A stretch of DNA of 64,000 nucleotides, from assembly GCF_007859935.1 (NCBI RefSeq), contig NZ_SJPO01000002.1, positions 620,001 through 684,000 on the forward strand, read 5' to 3'. A model generated the notes under the pieces. It was not told the DNA's origin, made no database searches, and saw nothing but the letters and a program-made list of their open reading frames with translations. A program made the translations under genes and the position numbers. The stretch comes from Posidoniimonas polymericola. GTDB taxonomy: Bacteria; Planctomycetota; Planctomycetia; Pirellulales; Lacipirellulaceae. Numbering within the stretch: position 1 is the stretch's first letter; each line of letters starts with the position of its first letter. Shown here piece by piece: positions 42,704-50,119 of this stretch.

Positions 42704-44824
42704 TCAATTCTTGTTGGCGGGCGGCACGTAGCGGAGCTTGTCGGGTTGACCGTCGAACAGCTCGAGGGCCGCCTGCACAAACGGCCGCTGAGCGATTTCG
42801 GCCTGGCGCTGCCGGCGGGTCATCCGCTGCTGTGGCGCTGTCACGGCGGGGGCCTTGGCCTCGAACTCGAGGTGCAGCCTGCGGCCGGCCAGCGACTCCA
42901 ACGCGTCTTCAAGTTGCTGCTTGTGCGCGGGCTGGTCGCACGTGTCGCGGCTGACGGGGTTGTCGAACCGCACGCAGACCCGCCGCTCGTCGACCGCGCC
43001 GACTGACACCGCCATCGCCGCCAGGTTGCCGAGGATGCCGCCGACCTGTTTGGAGACCGCCTGCCAAGCCTGCTGCAGCTTGTCGTCGGCGATTGTGTCG
43101 CCGGCGGCGGCCGAGGCACTGGGCACTGTGCTGCTAGAGTCGGCGTTCCCTGAGTCGGCGTTTGCTGAGTCGGACTCTTGCTCAGCCTCCTGCAGCGCGG
43201 CGTTGGCCGCCGTGGCGGCGTCGATGTCGCGCGGGCGGGGCGGGGCGGGCCGCGGCCGCGCCGGCTCGGGGGGACGCTCGGCGGTGGGCGCGGGGCTGAT
43301 AGGACGCGGGGCCGCGGCGGGAGGCGGGGCGGCGCCGCTGCCGTTCAGCTGAGAGGTGGCAGGAGCAGCGGACGCGGTGGCATTTGCGGCGCTCGGCTGC
43401 TGATTTTTTTGCGGGGCCGTACCAGAGGGGGCCGTACCAGAGGGGGCCGTACCAGAGGGGGCTGGGGCAGACCCGCCCGTCGGCGCGCCAGACGCCGGGG
43501 TCGTCCCCGCCGGCGTCGGAGGTTTCGGTTGCGGGGCCGGACCGTTGTCTGGCCCGTTGTTTGGTCCTTTGCTCGGCCCGACCGGGCGTTTGGCGGGCGG
43601 GCCCGCGGGGGGCGTCCCCCCCTCACGCAGCGACGCAACCAAGTCGGCCAGATCGTCGAGGTCTTCGAGGTGGCAGACTCTGACTACCGCCATCTCGGCC
43701 AGCGTGCGGCTGTGGACGCTCACCCGCAGCCGGGCGGCGGTCTCGTCGAGCACCTGCAGGATCGCCAGCAGCGTCTGCGGGCCGAGCGCGCCCGCCAGCG
43801 AGGTGACTTCTTCGGCCTGGCTCGGCAGCGCGTACAAGGCGGCGTCCATCCCCGCGCCGACCGACACCGCCATCACGTCGCGGAAGTAGCCGAGCAGCTG
43901 GTCGAGCAGCTGCCCGACGTCGGCCCCACCGGCAATCGCACTGTGCACCTCTGCCAGCGCGCCGGCGGCGTCACGCTCGGCCAGCCGCCGCGCGAGGTCG
44001 CTGACCCGCTGGGCCGGCGCAATGCCGAGCAGCCGGTTGACGTCCTCGCCGGTGATCGCGCCCTCGGACACCGCCAGCAGCTGCTCGAGCAGCGACTGGC
44101 TGTCGCGCATCGAGCCGGCCGCCCTCATCGCCAGGATCTGCAGCGCCTCGACATCAATGCCGACGCCCTCCGACTCCGCGATCTGCGCGAGCCGCGTCTG
44201 GATGGCGGTCGACTCGATGCCGGCGAAGTCGAACCGCTGGCAGCGGGACAAGATCGTGATCGGGATCTTGTTGGGCTCGGTCGTGGCGAACACAAACTTC
44301 ACATGCTCGGGCGGCTCCTCGAGCGTCTTCAGGAGGGCGTTGAACGCCTCCTTGGTGAGCATGTGCACCTCGTCGATGATGTACACCTTGAACCGCGCGC
44401 GGCTCGGGCGGATCGCCACGTTCTGCCGCAGCTGGCGGATCTCGTCGATGCCGCGGTTGCTGGCGCCGTCGATCTCGAGCACGTCGACGTCGTCGCCGGT
44501 CGACACGCTGCGGCACACTTCGCACTGGTTGCACGGCGTCGGGGTTGGGCCCCCGTCCGGATTGCCCGTGCAGTTGAGCGCCTTGGCCAAGATCCGCGCG
44601 GCCGACGTCTTGCCAACGCCACGGGCGCCAGTAAACAGGTACGCGTGCCCTACCCTGCCCGTGGCGATCGCCTGCTTAAGCGCCTGCGCGACGTGCCCCT
44701 GGCCGATCAGCTCGTCGAACGTCTGGGGCCGGTACCGCCGCGCCACCACGACGTACTCGTCGTGGTGCGGAGCCCCCGGAGAGTTTCCGGTGGGGTCGTG
44801 GTTGCCAGCAGCGGTTTCGGACAT
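42704..44824 (-). CDS. dnaX: DNA polymerase III subunit gamma/tau
   Basis: A 706-residue AAA+ clamp-loader ATPase. Domain I has Walker A GARGVGKTS, the zinc-binding Cys cluster (CTGN...CNQCEVC), Walker B VYIIDEVHML and sensor 1 FATTEPNKIP. Domains II and III follow to about residue 370. The tail is a long Pro/Ala-rich region with three exact 15-bp repeats encoding PSGTA, then a folded C-terminal domain (LQQAWQAVSKQVGGILGNLAAMAVSVG...) typical of tau. A run of seven A at codons 472-474 may allow frameshifting to a gamma product. An SRP RNA gene lies just upstream and ybaB just downstream, a common order. Confidence 0.95.
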   Translation of the reverse strand: MSETAAGNHDPTGNSPGAPHHDEYVVVARRYRPQTFDELIGQGHVAQALKQAIATGRVGHAYLFTGARGVGKTSAARILAKALNCTGNPDGGPTPTPCNQCEVCRSVSTGDDVDVLEIDGASNRGIDEIRQLRQNVAIRPSRARFKVYIIDEVHMLTKEAFNALLKTLEEPPEHVKFVFATTEPNKIPITILSRCQRFDFAGIESTAIQTRLAQIAESEGVGIDVEALQILAMRAAGSMRDSQSLLEQLLAVSEGAITGEDVNRLLGIAPAQRVSDLARRLAERDAAGALAEVHSAIAGGADVGQLLDQLLGYFRDVMAVSVGAGMDAALYALPSQAEEVTSLAGALGPQTLLAILQVLDETAARLRVSVHSRTLAEMAVVRVCHLEDLDDLADLVASLREGGTPPAGPPAKRPVGPSKGPNNGPDNGPAPQPKPPTPAGTTPASGAPTGGSAPAPSGTAPSGTAPSGTAPQKNQQPSAANATASAAPATSQLNGSGAAPPPAAAPRPISPAPTAERPPEPARPRPAPPRPRDIDAATAANAALQEAEQESDSANADSGNADSSSTVPSASAAAGDTIADDKLQQAWQAVSKQVGGILGNLAAMAVSVGAVDERRVCVRFDNPVSRDTCDQPAHKQQLEDALESLAGRRLHLEFEAKAPAVTAPQQRMTRRQRQAEIAQRPFVQAALELFDGQPDKLRYVPPANKN
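43404..43410 (-). promoter_or_regulatory. Candidate slippery site (A7) in dnaX
   Basis: On the coding strand CAA-AAA-AAT (codons 472-474) holds seven A and contains A AAA AAT in the frame needed for -1 slippage; a possible stem GCAGC/GCTGC with inner GCG/CGC lies a few bases downstream. E. coli and Thermus dnaX use comparable A runs to make gamma. Confidence 0.4.
43415..43459. repeat. Three 15-bp tandem repeats within dnaX
   Basis: GGCCGTACCAGAGGG occurs three times in perfect tandem (43415-43429, 43430-43444, 43445-43459), encoding PSGTA three times on the minus strand. It keeps the frame and lies in the disordered tail, next to the A7 run. Confidence 0.9.
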
Positions 44825-44924
44825 GCCCGTGGCCCTCGGTCACGCCCGCTGGACGGGCAAAAAGAACCCCCCGGCAGGTCCGGCGGCCAGTTGATCAGTG
44901 GGGGGAGAGTCAGACGCCAAGAGC

Positions 44925-45058
44925 TGGCGGCAACGCGGCGGTCGGCGAGAGGCCCCCGCACCTGGTTCACAAACTTATGGCTGCAGTGTTTCCACCCTGA
45001 CCAGGTTCGCAAGATCCCCATCACAGGGACCCCTCGCCGGCCGCCCCGCGGGCCGCCA
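44925..45058 (-). ncRNA. ffs: Signal recognition particle RNA (small bacterial type)
   Basis: On the minus strand the conserved SRP domain IV core is present: GGTCAGG, a GTGGAAAC hairpin with the GGAA tetraloop, then CTGCAGCC. Long flanking helices pair GGCGAG with CTCGCC (core ends at 45038 and 44944), ACCTGGT with ACCAGGT, and further out TGGCGGC with GCCGCCA, which extends the RNA to about 134 nt. Exact ends are inferred from pairing and from the promoter at 45070-45099. It acts with Ffh in membrane protein targeting. It lies about 100 bases upstream of dnaX, a known ffs position. Confidence 0.85.
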
Positions 45059-45069
45059 TGTAGATCCGT

Positions 45070-45099
45070 ATTATGCCCGACGCCCCCGCCGGGAGTCAA
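45070..45099 (-). promoter_or_regulatory. Sigma-70-type promoter for SRP RNA
   Basis: On the minus strand TTGACT (45094-45099) and CATAAT (45070-45075) are separated by 18 bases. The predicted start near 45063 agrees with the 5' end of the RNA inferred from helix pairing (about 45058). Confidence 0.65.
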
Positions 45100-45178
45100 A
45101 GGGGCGTCCGCGTCCGCTGGCTCGGATCGTGCGGGCGGATTCTACGGATTTGCTAAGAAATCCGGCCTGCCGCGTAGA

Positions 45179-47599
45179 CTACTCGGCTTCGGCGTAGGCT
45201 TTCCGCATCGCCTCGGCGGCGGTCAGGTCGCGCAGCTTCGCCTCGGCGATCTGCGCCTGCTGCTGGGCGTCCCCCATCTGCTGGGTGACGCCGGCGAGCT
45301 GATCCTCGCTCGCCTTGAGCTGCGCGGAAAGGTCCCGCTGCTCGTTCTGCAGCGAACGGAGCCGACCCTTGAGCTCGTCCAAGCGGGCCTTGGCCTCGGC
45401 GACCGCGTCGGCCTTAGCCTGCACCGCGGCGGCGGCCGCCTGACGTTCGGCCTCGGCCGCGCCGAGCGACTGGGCAATGCTCGTCTGGTTAGCCGTTAGG
45501 CTCTGCGAGCTTTCGGTCAACGCCGCGATCGCCCGCGAGAAATCAGCCACCTCGGACTCAATCGCCTCACGGGCCGATACCAACTGCTGGCCGGCCGCCT
45601 CGGCGCCCTGGGCGGCCTCCGCCGCGGCGCTCGCCGCCGTGCGTAGCTGGTCCAAGGGCGGCAGGGCTGCCCGCTGCTTCTCGACCGCGGCCAGCTGCGT
45701 CGACGCGAGCTCGGCCGCCTGCTTGGTTGACTTTTGCGTTTCACGCAGCTTGTCGCGCTGCACGCGGGCCGCCTTGCGTTGCGACTGCAGCTTGGCTACC
45801 GCGCCGTTGGCGTCGCTGTAGGCGTGCTCCAGCAGGGCCAGCTTGGCGGCCGCCGCGTCGGCGGCCGCGGCGTCTCCTTCGGCGGGCGGCGACTGCTCCT
45901 GTTGCGTGCGGAACTCGGCCAGCTGTTTTTCGACCTCAGCGAATTCTTGCTTCGACTGCTCGTGCTCCTGCTTGGCCGATTCCAGTTCCTTCTGAGCACG
46001 CTTCAGAGCCGCATCGTTTTCGGCCAGGCGGGCCGCGGCCTCGTCGGCGGACTGCTTGGCGGCGGCCAGTAGCTTTTCAAACTCGATGCGCGCCGTTTCG
46101 GCTTGGGCTACTGCCTGACCGGCGGCTTCTGCCTGCTGCTTGGCCGCGGCGATCTGCTGCTCCTGTGCGGTGACCGCCGCGGCCGCCTTGGCGAGTCGTG
46201 TCTCGAGCAGCGGCGGATTGGGCGGCAGCACGCCCGCGGGCTGCTTGTCTTCGATGGTGATGACGCGGACCTCGCCGGTGTAGTCGGCGGCGATTACCCG
46301 CTGGTCCTCGTCGGCGAACACCGCGGCCAGGGCGATGTCGTTCATGTCGGTCAGGTCGGCGATGTGACCGCCGTCCGCCTTCCAGAGCTTGACCTTGCGG
46401 TCCCGCCCCGCAGTTACCAGCCGGCCATCGGCCGCGAACGCCACGGACGACGCGCCGCCGCCGTGCGCGCCGAACGACTTGATCGCCTTGCCCGTGCCGT
46501 CCCACAGCTTGACCGAGCCGTCCTCGCTGGCCGAGGCCAGCACTGCCGAGTCCGACCGCCAGGCGACCGACGTCACCGCGCCGCTGTGGCCGCGTAGGTC
46601 ATTGCGTTCGTTGCCGGCGATGGCGTCCCAGGTCCGCAGCCCGGTAGCGCGGTCGGCGGTGGCGATCAGCTTGCCGTCCGGGCTGAAGGCGAGCGCCGTG
46701 ATCCAGTCGGTGTGCTTGCCGAGCTCGTAGATCTTCTCCCCGTCGGCGACCCGGAACACCCGGACCTTCTTCTTCGGGCCGCCAATCGCGACCATCGTCT
46801 TGTCGGGGCTGATGTCCGCGGCGAGCACGATGTCGAGCTCGTCGCCGATGGTCGCCAGGCGGGCCCCGCTCTTGACGTCGTAGAGCGCGGCGTTGCCGAG
46901 CGACGCGTGATGCCCCCCCGCCACCAGCAGCAGGCTGCCGTCGCGGCTGAAGCGGACCACCTGCGGCGTGCCGTCGACGTATGGCAGCACGCCCAGCAGC
47001 TCGTTCGTCTGTGTGTGGTACAGCGACACCTGCCGCTGCCACGGCACGGCCGCCAGCGGCGCCCAGCGGCTCACAGCCAGCGAGGCGATCGGTCCGACGA
47101 AGTCGCTTGTCACCACCGGCTGGCGGTAGACGCCGGTCGGCATGGCCGGCTCGCCGACCGGCTTGCCGGAGTTGTCGGTCGCCACGGAGGCGATGGCGGG
47201 CTTGGCGCTCGGCTTTGGCTTCGAGCCGGCGTCCTTCAGCAGTCCGCCCTCGATCCACTGCTTCAGCACCGCCAGCTGATCGGCCGGTATCTTCTCGCCG
47301 CCGGGCGGCATCGCCGGCTGCTCCTCGTGGTTCACCAGCTTCCACAGCCGCGAGCCGCCGACGTCGGCCGACGCCAGCACCTCGCCGCCGGCGCCGCCCG
47401 CCAGCGTGGCGTTGTAGTTGTCCAGCGCCAGGCCGCCGGAGGCGTCGTCCTGGCTGTGGCACGCCTGGCAGTGCTGACGGAAGATGGGCGCCACGTGCTG
47501 TTCGAAAGTGACCTTATCCGCGGCAGCGGCGGTCGAGCCGACGAGCGTGGCGGCGAGCGTGGCGGCGAGCGTGGCGAGAACTAGGCGGTCGTGTCGCAA
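45179..47599 (-). CDS. Cytochrome c-domain / WD40 / coiled-coil secreted protein
   Basis: An 806-residue exported protein. The signal peptide contains a small internal repeat (TLAATLAATL). A planctomycete cytochrome domain follows (FEQHVAPIFRQHCQACHSQDDASGGLALD, haem motif CQACH near residue 45, and PAMPPGGEKIP with the axial Met). A WD40 propeller spans about 165-465 (ITALAFSPDGKLIATADRATGLRTWD, VTSVAWRSDSAVLASASEDGSVKLWD). The last 340 residues are an Ala/Gln/Glu-rich coiled coil. It is the last gene of the DUF1501-PPC-DUF1553 run. The role is unknown; these gene sets are thought to handle redox or degradation chemistry in the periplasm-like compartment. Confidence 0.85.
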   Translation of the reverse strand: MRHDRLVLATLAATLAATLVGSTAAAADKVTFEQHVAPIFRQHCQACHSQDDASGGLALDNYNATLAGGAGGEVLASADVGGSRLWKLVNHEEQPAMPPGGEKIPADQLAVLKQWIEGGLLKDAGSKPKPSAKPAIASVATDNSGKPVGEPAMPTGVYRQPVVTSDFVGPIASLAVSRWAPLAAVPWQRQVSLYHTQTNELLGVLPYVDGTPQVVRFSRDGSLLLVAGGHHASLGNAALYDVKSGARLATIGDELDIVLAADISPDKTMVAIGGPKKKVRVFRVADGEKIYELGKHTDWITALAFSPDGKLIATADRATGLRTWDAIAGNERNDLRGHSGAVTSVAWRSDSAVLASASEDGSVKLWDGTGKAIKSFGAHGGGASSVAFAADGRLVTAGRDRKVKLWKADGGHIADLTDMNDIALAAVFADEDQRVIAADYTGEVRVITIEDKQPAGVLPPNPPLLETRLAKAAAAVTAQEQQIAAAKQQAEAAGQAVAQAETARIEFEKLLAAAKQSADEAAARLAENDAALKRAQKELESAKQEHEQSKQEFAEVEKQLAEFRTQQEQSPPAEGDAAAADAAAAKLALLEHAYSDANGAVAKLQSQRKAARVQRDKLRETQKSTKQAAELASTQLAAVEKQRAALPPLDQLRTAASAAAEAAQGAEAAGQQLVSAREAIESEVADFSRAIAALTESSQSLTANQTSIAQSLGAAEAERQAAAAAVQAKADAVAEAKARLDELKGRLRSLQNEQRDLSAQLKASEDQLAGVTQQMGDAQQQAQIAEAKLRDLTAAEAMRKAYAEAE

Positions 47600-47656
47600 G
47601 GCAGTGCCTCGTAGGAATCGAAGGTATCGTTGCAGCGGTCGAGACGCCGAGCGTTG

Positions 47657-50119
47657 CTAGTGGTTGAACAGGAACTCGCGGGAGTTGAGCACCGCCCAGA
47701 ACACGTCCTGCAAAGCTCGGCCTCGGCCCTCCTTGTCCGGGGTGAGAGCGACCAGCTTCGAGCGCTCGTCGTCCGTCGGCTGGCGGCACAAGCAGCGGAG
47801 GTAGATCTGGTCGATGATCTGCTCGTTGGTGAGCTCCTCGGCAATCCAGCCGTCGACCAGCTTGCCGCGGGAGATCTTGCCCTGCGTGGCGTCGCCGTTG
47901 AGCATGTGCAGCGCCTGCGAGAGGGTCGGCTCGGTCACCGCGCCGCACGCGCAGACCGACTCGCGTTGGGACTTGCCGAAGGTGGTCAGGAAGTAGTTTC
48001 CCTTGGACCCGTCGGCGATCTCGACCGCCCGGGCGCCGGGCGGCAGCCCCGGCAGCTTGTCCTGCTCGGTGGCGGTCGCCTGGCTCAGGCAGTCCCACAG
48101 CGACTCGGCCGGGATCCGCCGCGGCGTGGCGCGGGCGAAGTTGCTCACATCGGTCGCGTTGGAGTCGTTCGGCTGGCACGAGCGTTGGTACGCGTTGGAG
48201 TTGCAGATCTCGCGGGCGAGCGAGCGGAGGCTGAACCCCGACTCGACGAACCGTTTGCCGAGCGCCTCGAACAGCGCCGGGTTGCTCGCGGGATTGCTGA
48301 CGCGGATGTCGTCGACCGGATGGACCACGCCGCGGCCGAGGAAGTGGGCCCACACGCGGTTCGCCACGCTGGTGGCAAAGTACGGGTTGTCGGGCGAGGC
48401 GACCCAGTCGGCCACCGCCCGACGCCGGTCCTGACCCTTGGTGTCGGGCACCTGGCCGCCGAGGAACTTGGGCGCCATCGCGGCGCCGGTCACCGGGTGT
48501 TTCGAGTCGCCGCCGCCGCGGTTGTAGATCATCACCTCCCGATAATCCTCGCCCGCCTTGCGGGCGATCTGGCTGAAGAACGCCGTGAACGAGTAGTAGT
48601 CGTCCATCGTCCAGCGGTCGAACGGGTGGTTGTGGCACTGGGCGCACTGGATGCGGATGCCGAGGAACACCTGGGCGGCGTTCTCGGCGATCTTCTTTTG
48701 GTCCGGCTCGCTCTGGTAGAAGTTGACCTGCGGCGTATCGAAGGTGGTGCCGCTGGCGCTCAAGAGGTCTCGCACAACATCGTCGAACGGACGGTCGCTG
48801 TTGATCTGCTCGGTGACCCACTGCGAGTACAGGAACATCGGCTTGTACTCGACCCGGTTGGGCTGCTCGCGGACCATCAGCAGGTCGCACCATTTGGCGG
48901 CCCACACCTGGGCGAACTCGGGGCCGGCGAGCAGCTCGTCGATCTTGGCGGCCCGCTTGCCCGGGTCGGAGTCGGCGAGGAACGCCTCGCGTTCCTCGGG
49001 CGATGGCAGCCGGCCGGCAATGTCGATCGACACGCGGCGCAGGAACTCTTCATCGCTGGCGATCGGGCTCGAGTTGATCCGCAGGGTCCGCAGCTTCTGC
49101 CCGACGAGCTCGTCGATGAAGTTGGCATGCTGCTCCTCGACCGGCTCGAACGGCTGGCCGCTGGGGAGCACCAGCACCTGGCTGCCGACCGTGTGCGTGT
49201 CGAACCGCGCCATGACGAACGCCTCGCCCCGCTTGCCGGAGGTGACCCGTCCGGCGTCGTCGATCTCGGCGCTGACGCTGTTGTTGGACTGGAACACCGC
49301 CAAGTGCGTTACGTCGCGCGTGGCGCCATTGGAGTACTGGGCCACGGCGACGAACCGCTGCCCCTGCCCCCCCGCGCCGACCGCCGCGGCGGGTGGGTAG
49401 AGCGAGAGCGAGGTGACGGCCGGAGCCTCGGCGACGTCGTTCGGCGTGCCGGCGGCCACCCAGTCCCGCAGCATTTGGTAGTAGATGCTCTCTTTGTCGA
49501 ACAGCTTGCCGCCGGAGTGCGGCACCGCGGCGATCGCCTTCTCCAGCATCAGGCTCTCGTCCGGCAGCGCCGGGTTGAGCCGCCGGGCGGCCATCTCGCG
49601 GGTCAGCCGGTGGTGGTCGCCCGCCGGGTCAAAGCCGAACAGCGACAGCCGGAAGCCGTCCTTGCCGCGTGACGCGCCGTGGCAGCCGCCGGCGTTGCAG
49701 CCCGCCCGCATGAAAACCGGCATCACGTCGTGCCGGAAGCTCACGCCGGGCGCCGGCGTGTCGCCCGCGCTGTGGGCGTCGATCGTGGCGCTGAGCCCGG
49801 CAAACTCGGCCGTGACCCGCGCGACCCCGTTGCCGCTGGCCGAGAGCACGCCGCTGTCGAGCGTGACCGCCTCAGCGGCCCCGTGCTCCGGTTCGACCCG
49901 CCAGTTCGCCAGGTCGGTCACGTCGAGCGTCATGCCGTCGGCGCGGTAGGCGATCGCGACCACCTGCTGCGTGTCGGCGGCGTGGTCGAGCGTGACCTGA
50001 GGCGGGTATACCTGCAGCTCCGTAAACTCAGTCGACGCGGGTTCGGCCCAGGCCGACGGGGTAGGCGCCAGCGAGATCGCCGCGGCGAGCAGCAGCTTGG
50101 GAAACTGATTGTTGGTCAT
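47657..50119 (-). CDS. DUF1549/DUF1553 (planctomycete cytochrome-associated) protein
   Basis: An 820-residue exported protein; the ATG at 50119 starts a signal peptide (LLLAAAISLAPTPSAWAE). An Ig-like segment is followed by a cytochrome-like motif CNAGGCHGASRGKDGF (near residue 125), a second Ig-like region (ISAEIDDAGRVTSGKRGEAF), DUF1549 (FIDELVGQKLRTLRINSSPIASDEEFLRRVSIDIAGRLPS) and DUF1553 (VANRVWAHFLGRGVVHPVDDIRVSNPASNPALFEAL, LQDVFWAVLNSREFLFNH). The biochemical role is not established. It overlaps the upstream PPC gene by 4 bases (ATGA), so translation is coupled, and is followed 57 bases later by the WD40 gene. Confidence 0.9.
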   Translation of the reverse strand: MTNNQFPKLLLAAAISLAPTPSAWAEPASTEFTELQVYPPQVTLDHAADTQQVVAIAYRADGMTLDVTDLANWRVEPEHGAAEAVTLDSGVLSASGNGVARVTAEFAGLSATIDAHSAGDTPAPGVSFRHDVMPVFMRAGCNAGGCHGASRGKDGFRLSLFGFDPAGDHHRLTREMAARRLNPALPDESLMLEKAIAAVPHSGGKLFDKESIYYQMLRDWVAAGTPNDVAEAPAVTSLSLYPPAAAVGAGGQGQRFVAVAQYSNGATRDVTHLAVFQSNNSVSAEIDDAGRVTSGKRGEAFVMARFDTHTVGSQVLVLPSGQPFEPVEEQHANFIDELVGQKLRTLRINSSPIASDEEFLRRVSIDIAGRLPSPEEREAFLADSDPGKRAAKIDELLAGPEFAQVWAAKWCDLLMVREQPNRVEYKPMFLYSQWVTEQINSDRPFDDVVRDLLSASGTTFDTPQVNFYQSEPDQKKIAENAAQVFLGIRIQCAQCHNHPFDRWTMDDYYSFTAFFSQIARKAGEDYREVMIYNRGGGDSKHPVTGAAMAPKFLGGQVPDTKGQDRRRAVADWVASPDNPYFATSVANRVWAHFLGRGVVHPVDDIRVSNPASNPALFEALGKRFVESGFSLRSLAREICNSNAYQRSCQPNDSNATDVSNFARATPRRIPAESLWDCLSQATATEQDKLPGLPPGARAVEIADGSKGNYFLTTFGKSQRESVCACGAVTEPTLSQALHMLNGDATQGKISRGKLVDGWIAEELTNEQIIDQIYLRCLCRQPTDDERSKLVALTPDKEGRGRALQDVFWAVLNSREFLFNH

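Noticed and set aside
43178..45499. 773-codon plus-strand frame opposite dnaX
   Set aside because: It is an antisense shadow of dnaX and the SRP RNA in high-GC sequence, with Arg/Gly-rich low-complexity translation and no domains.
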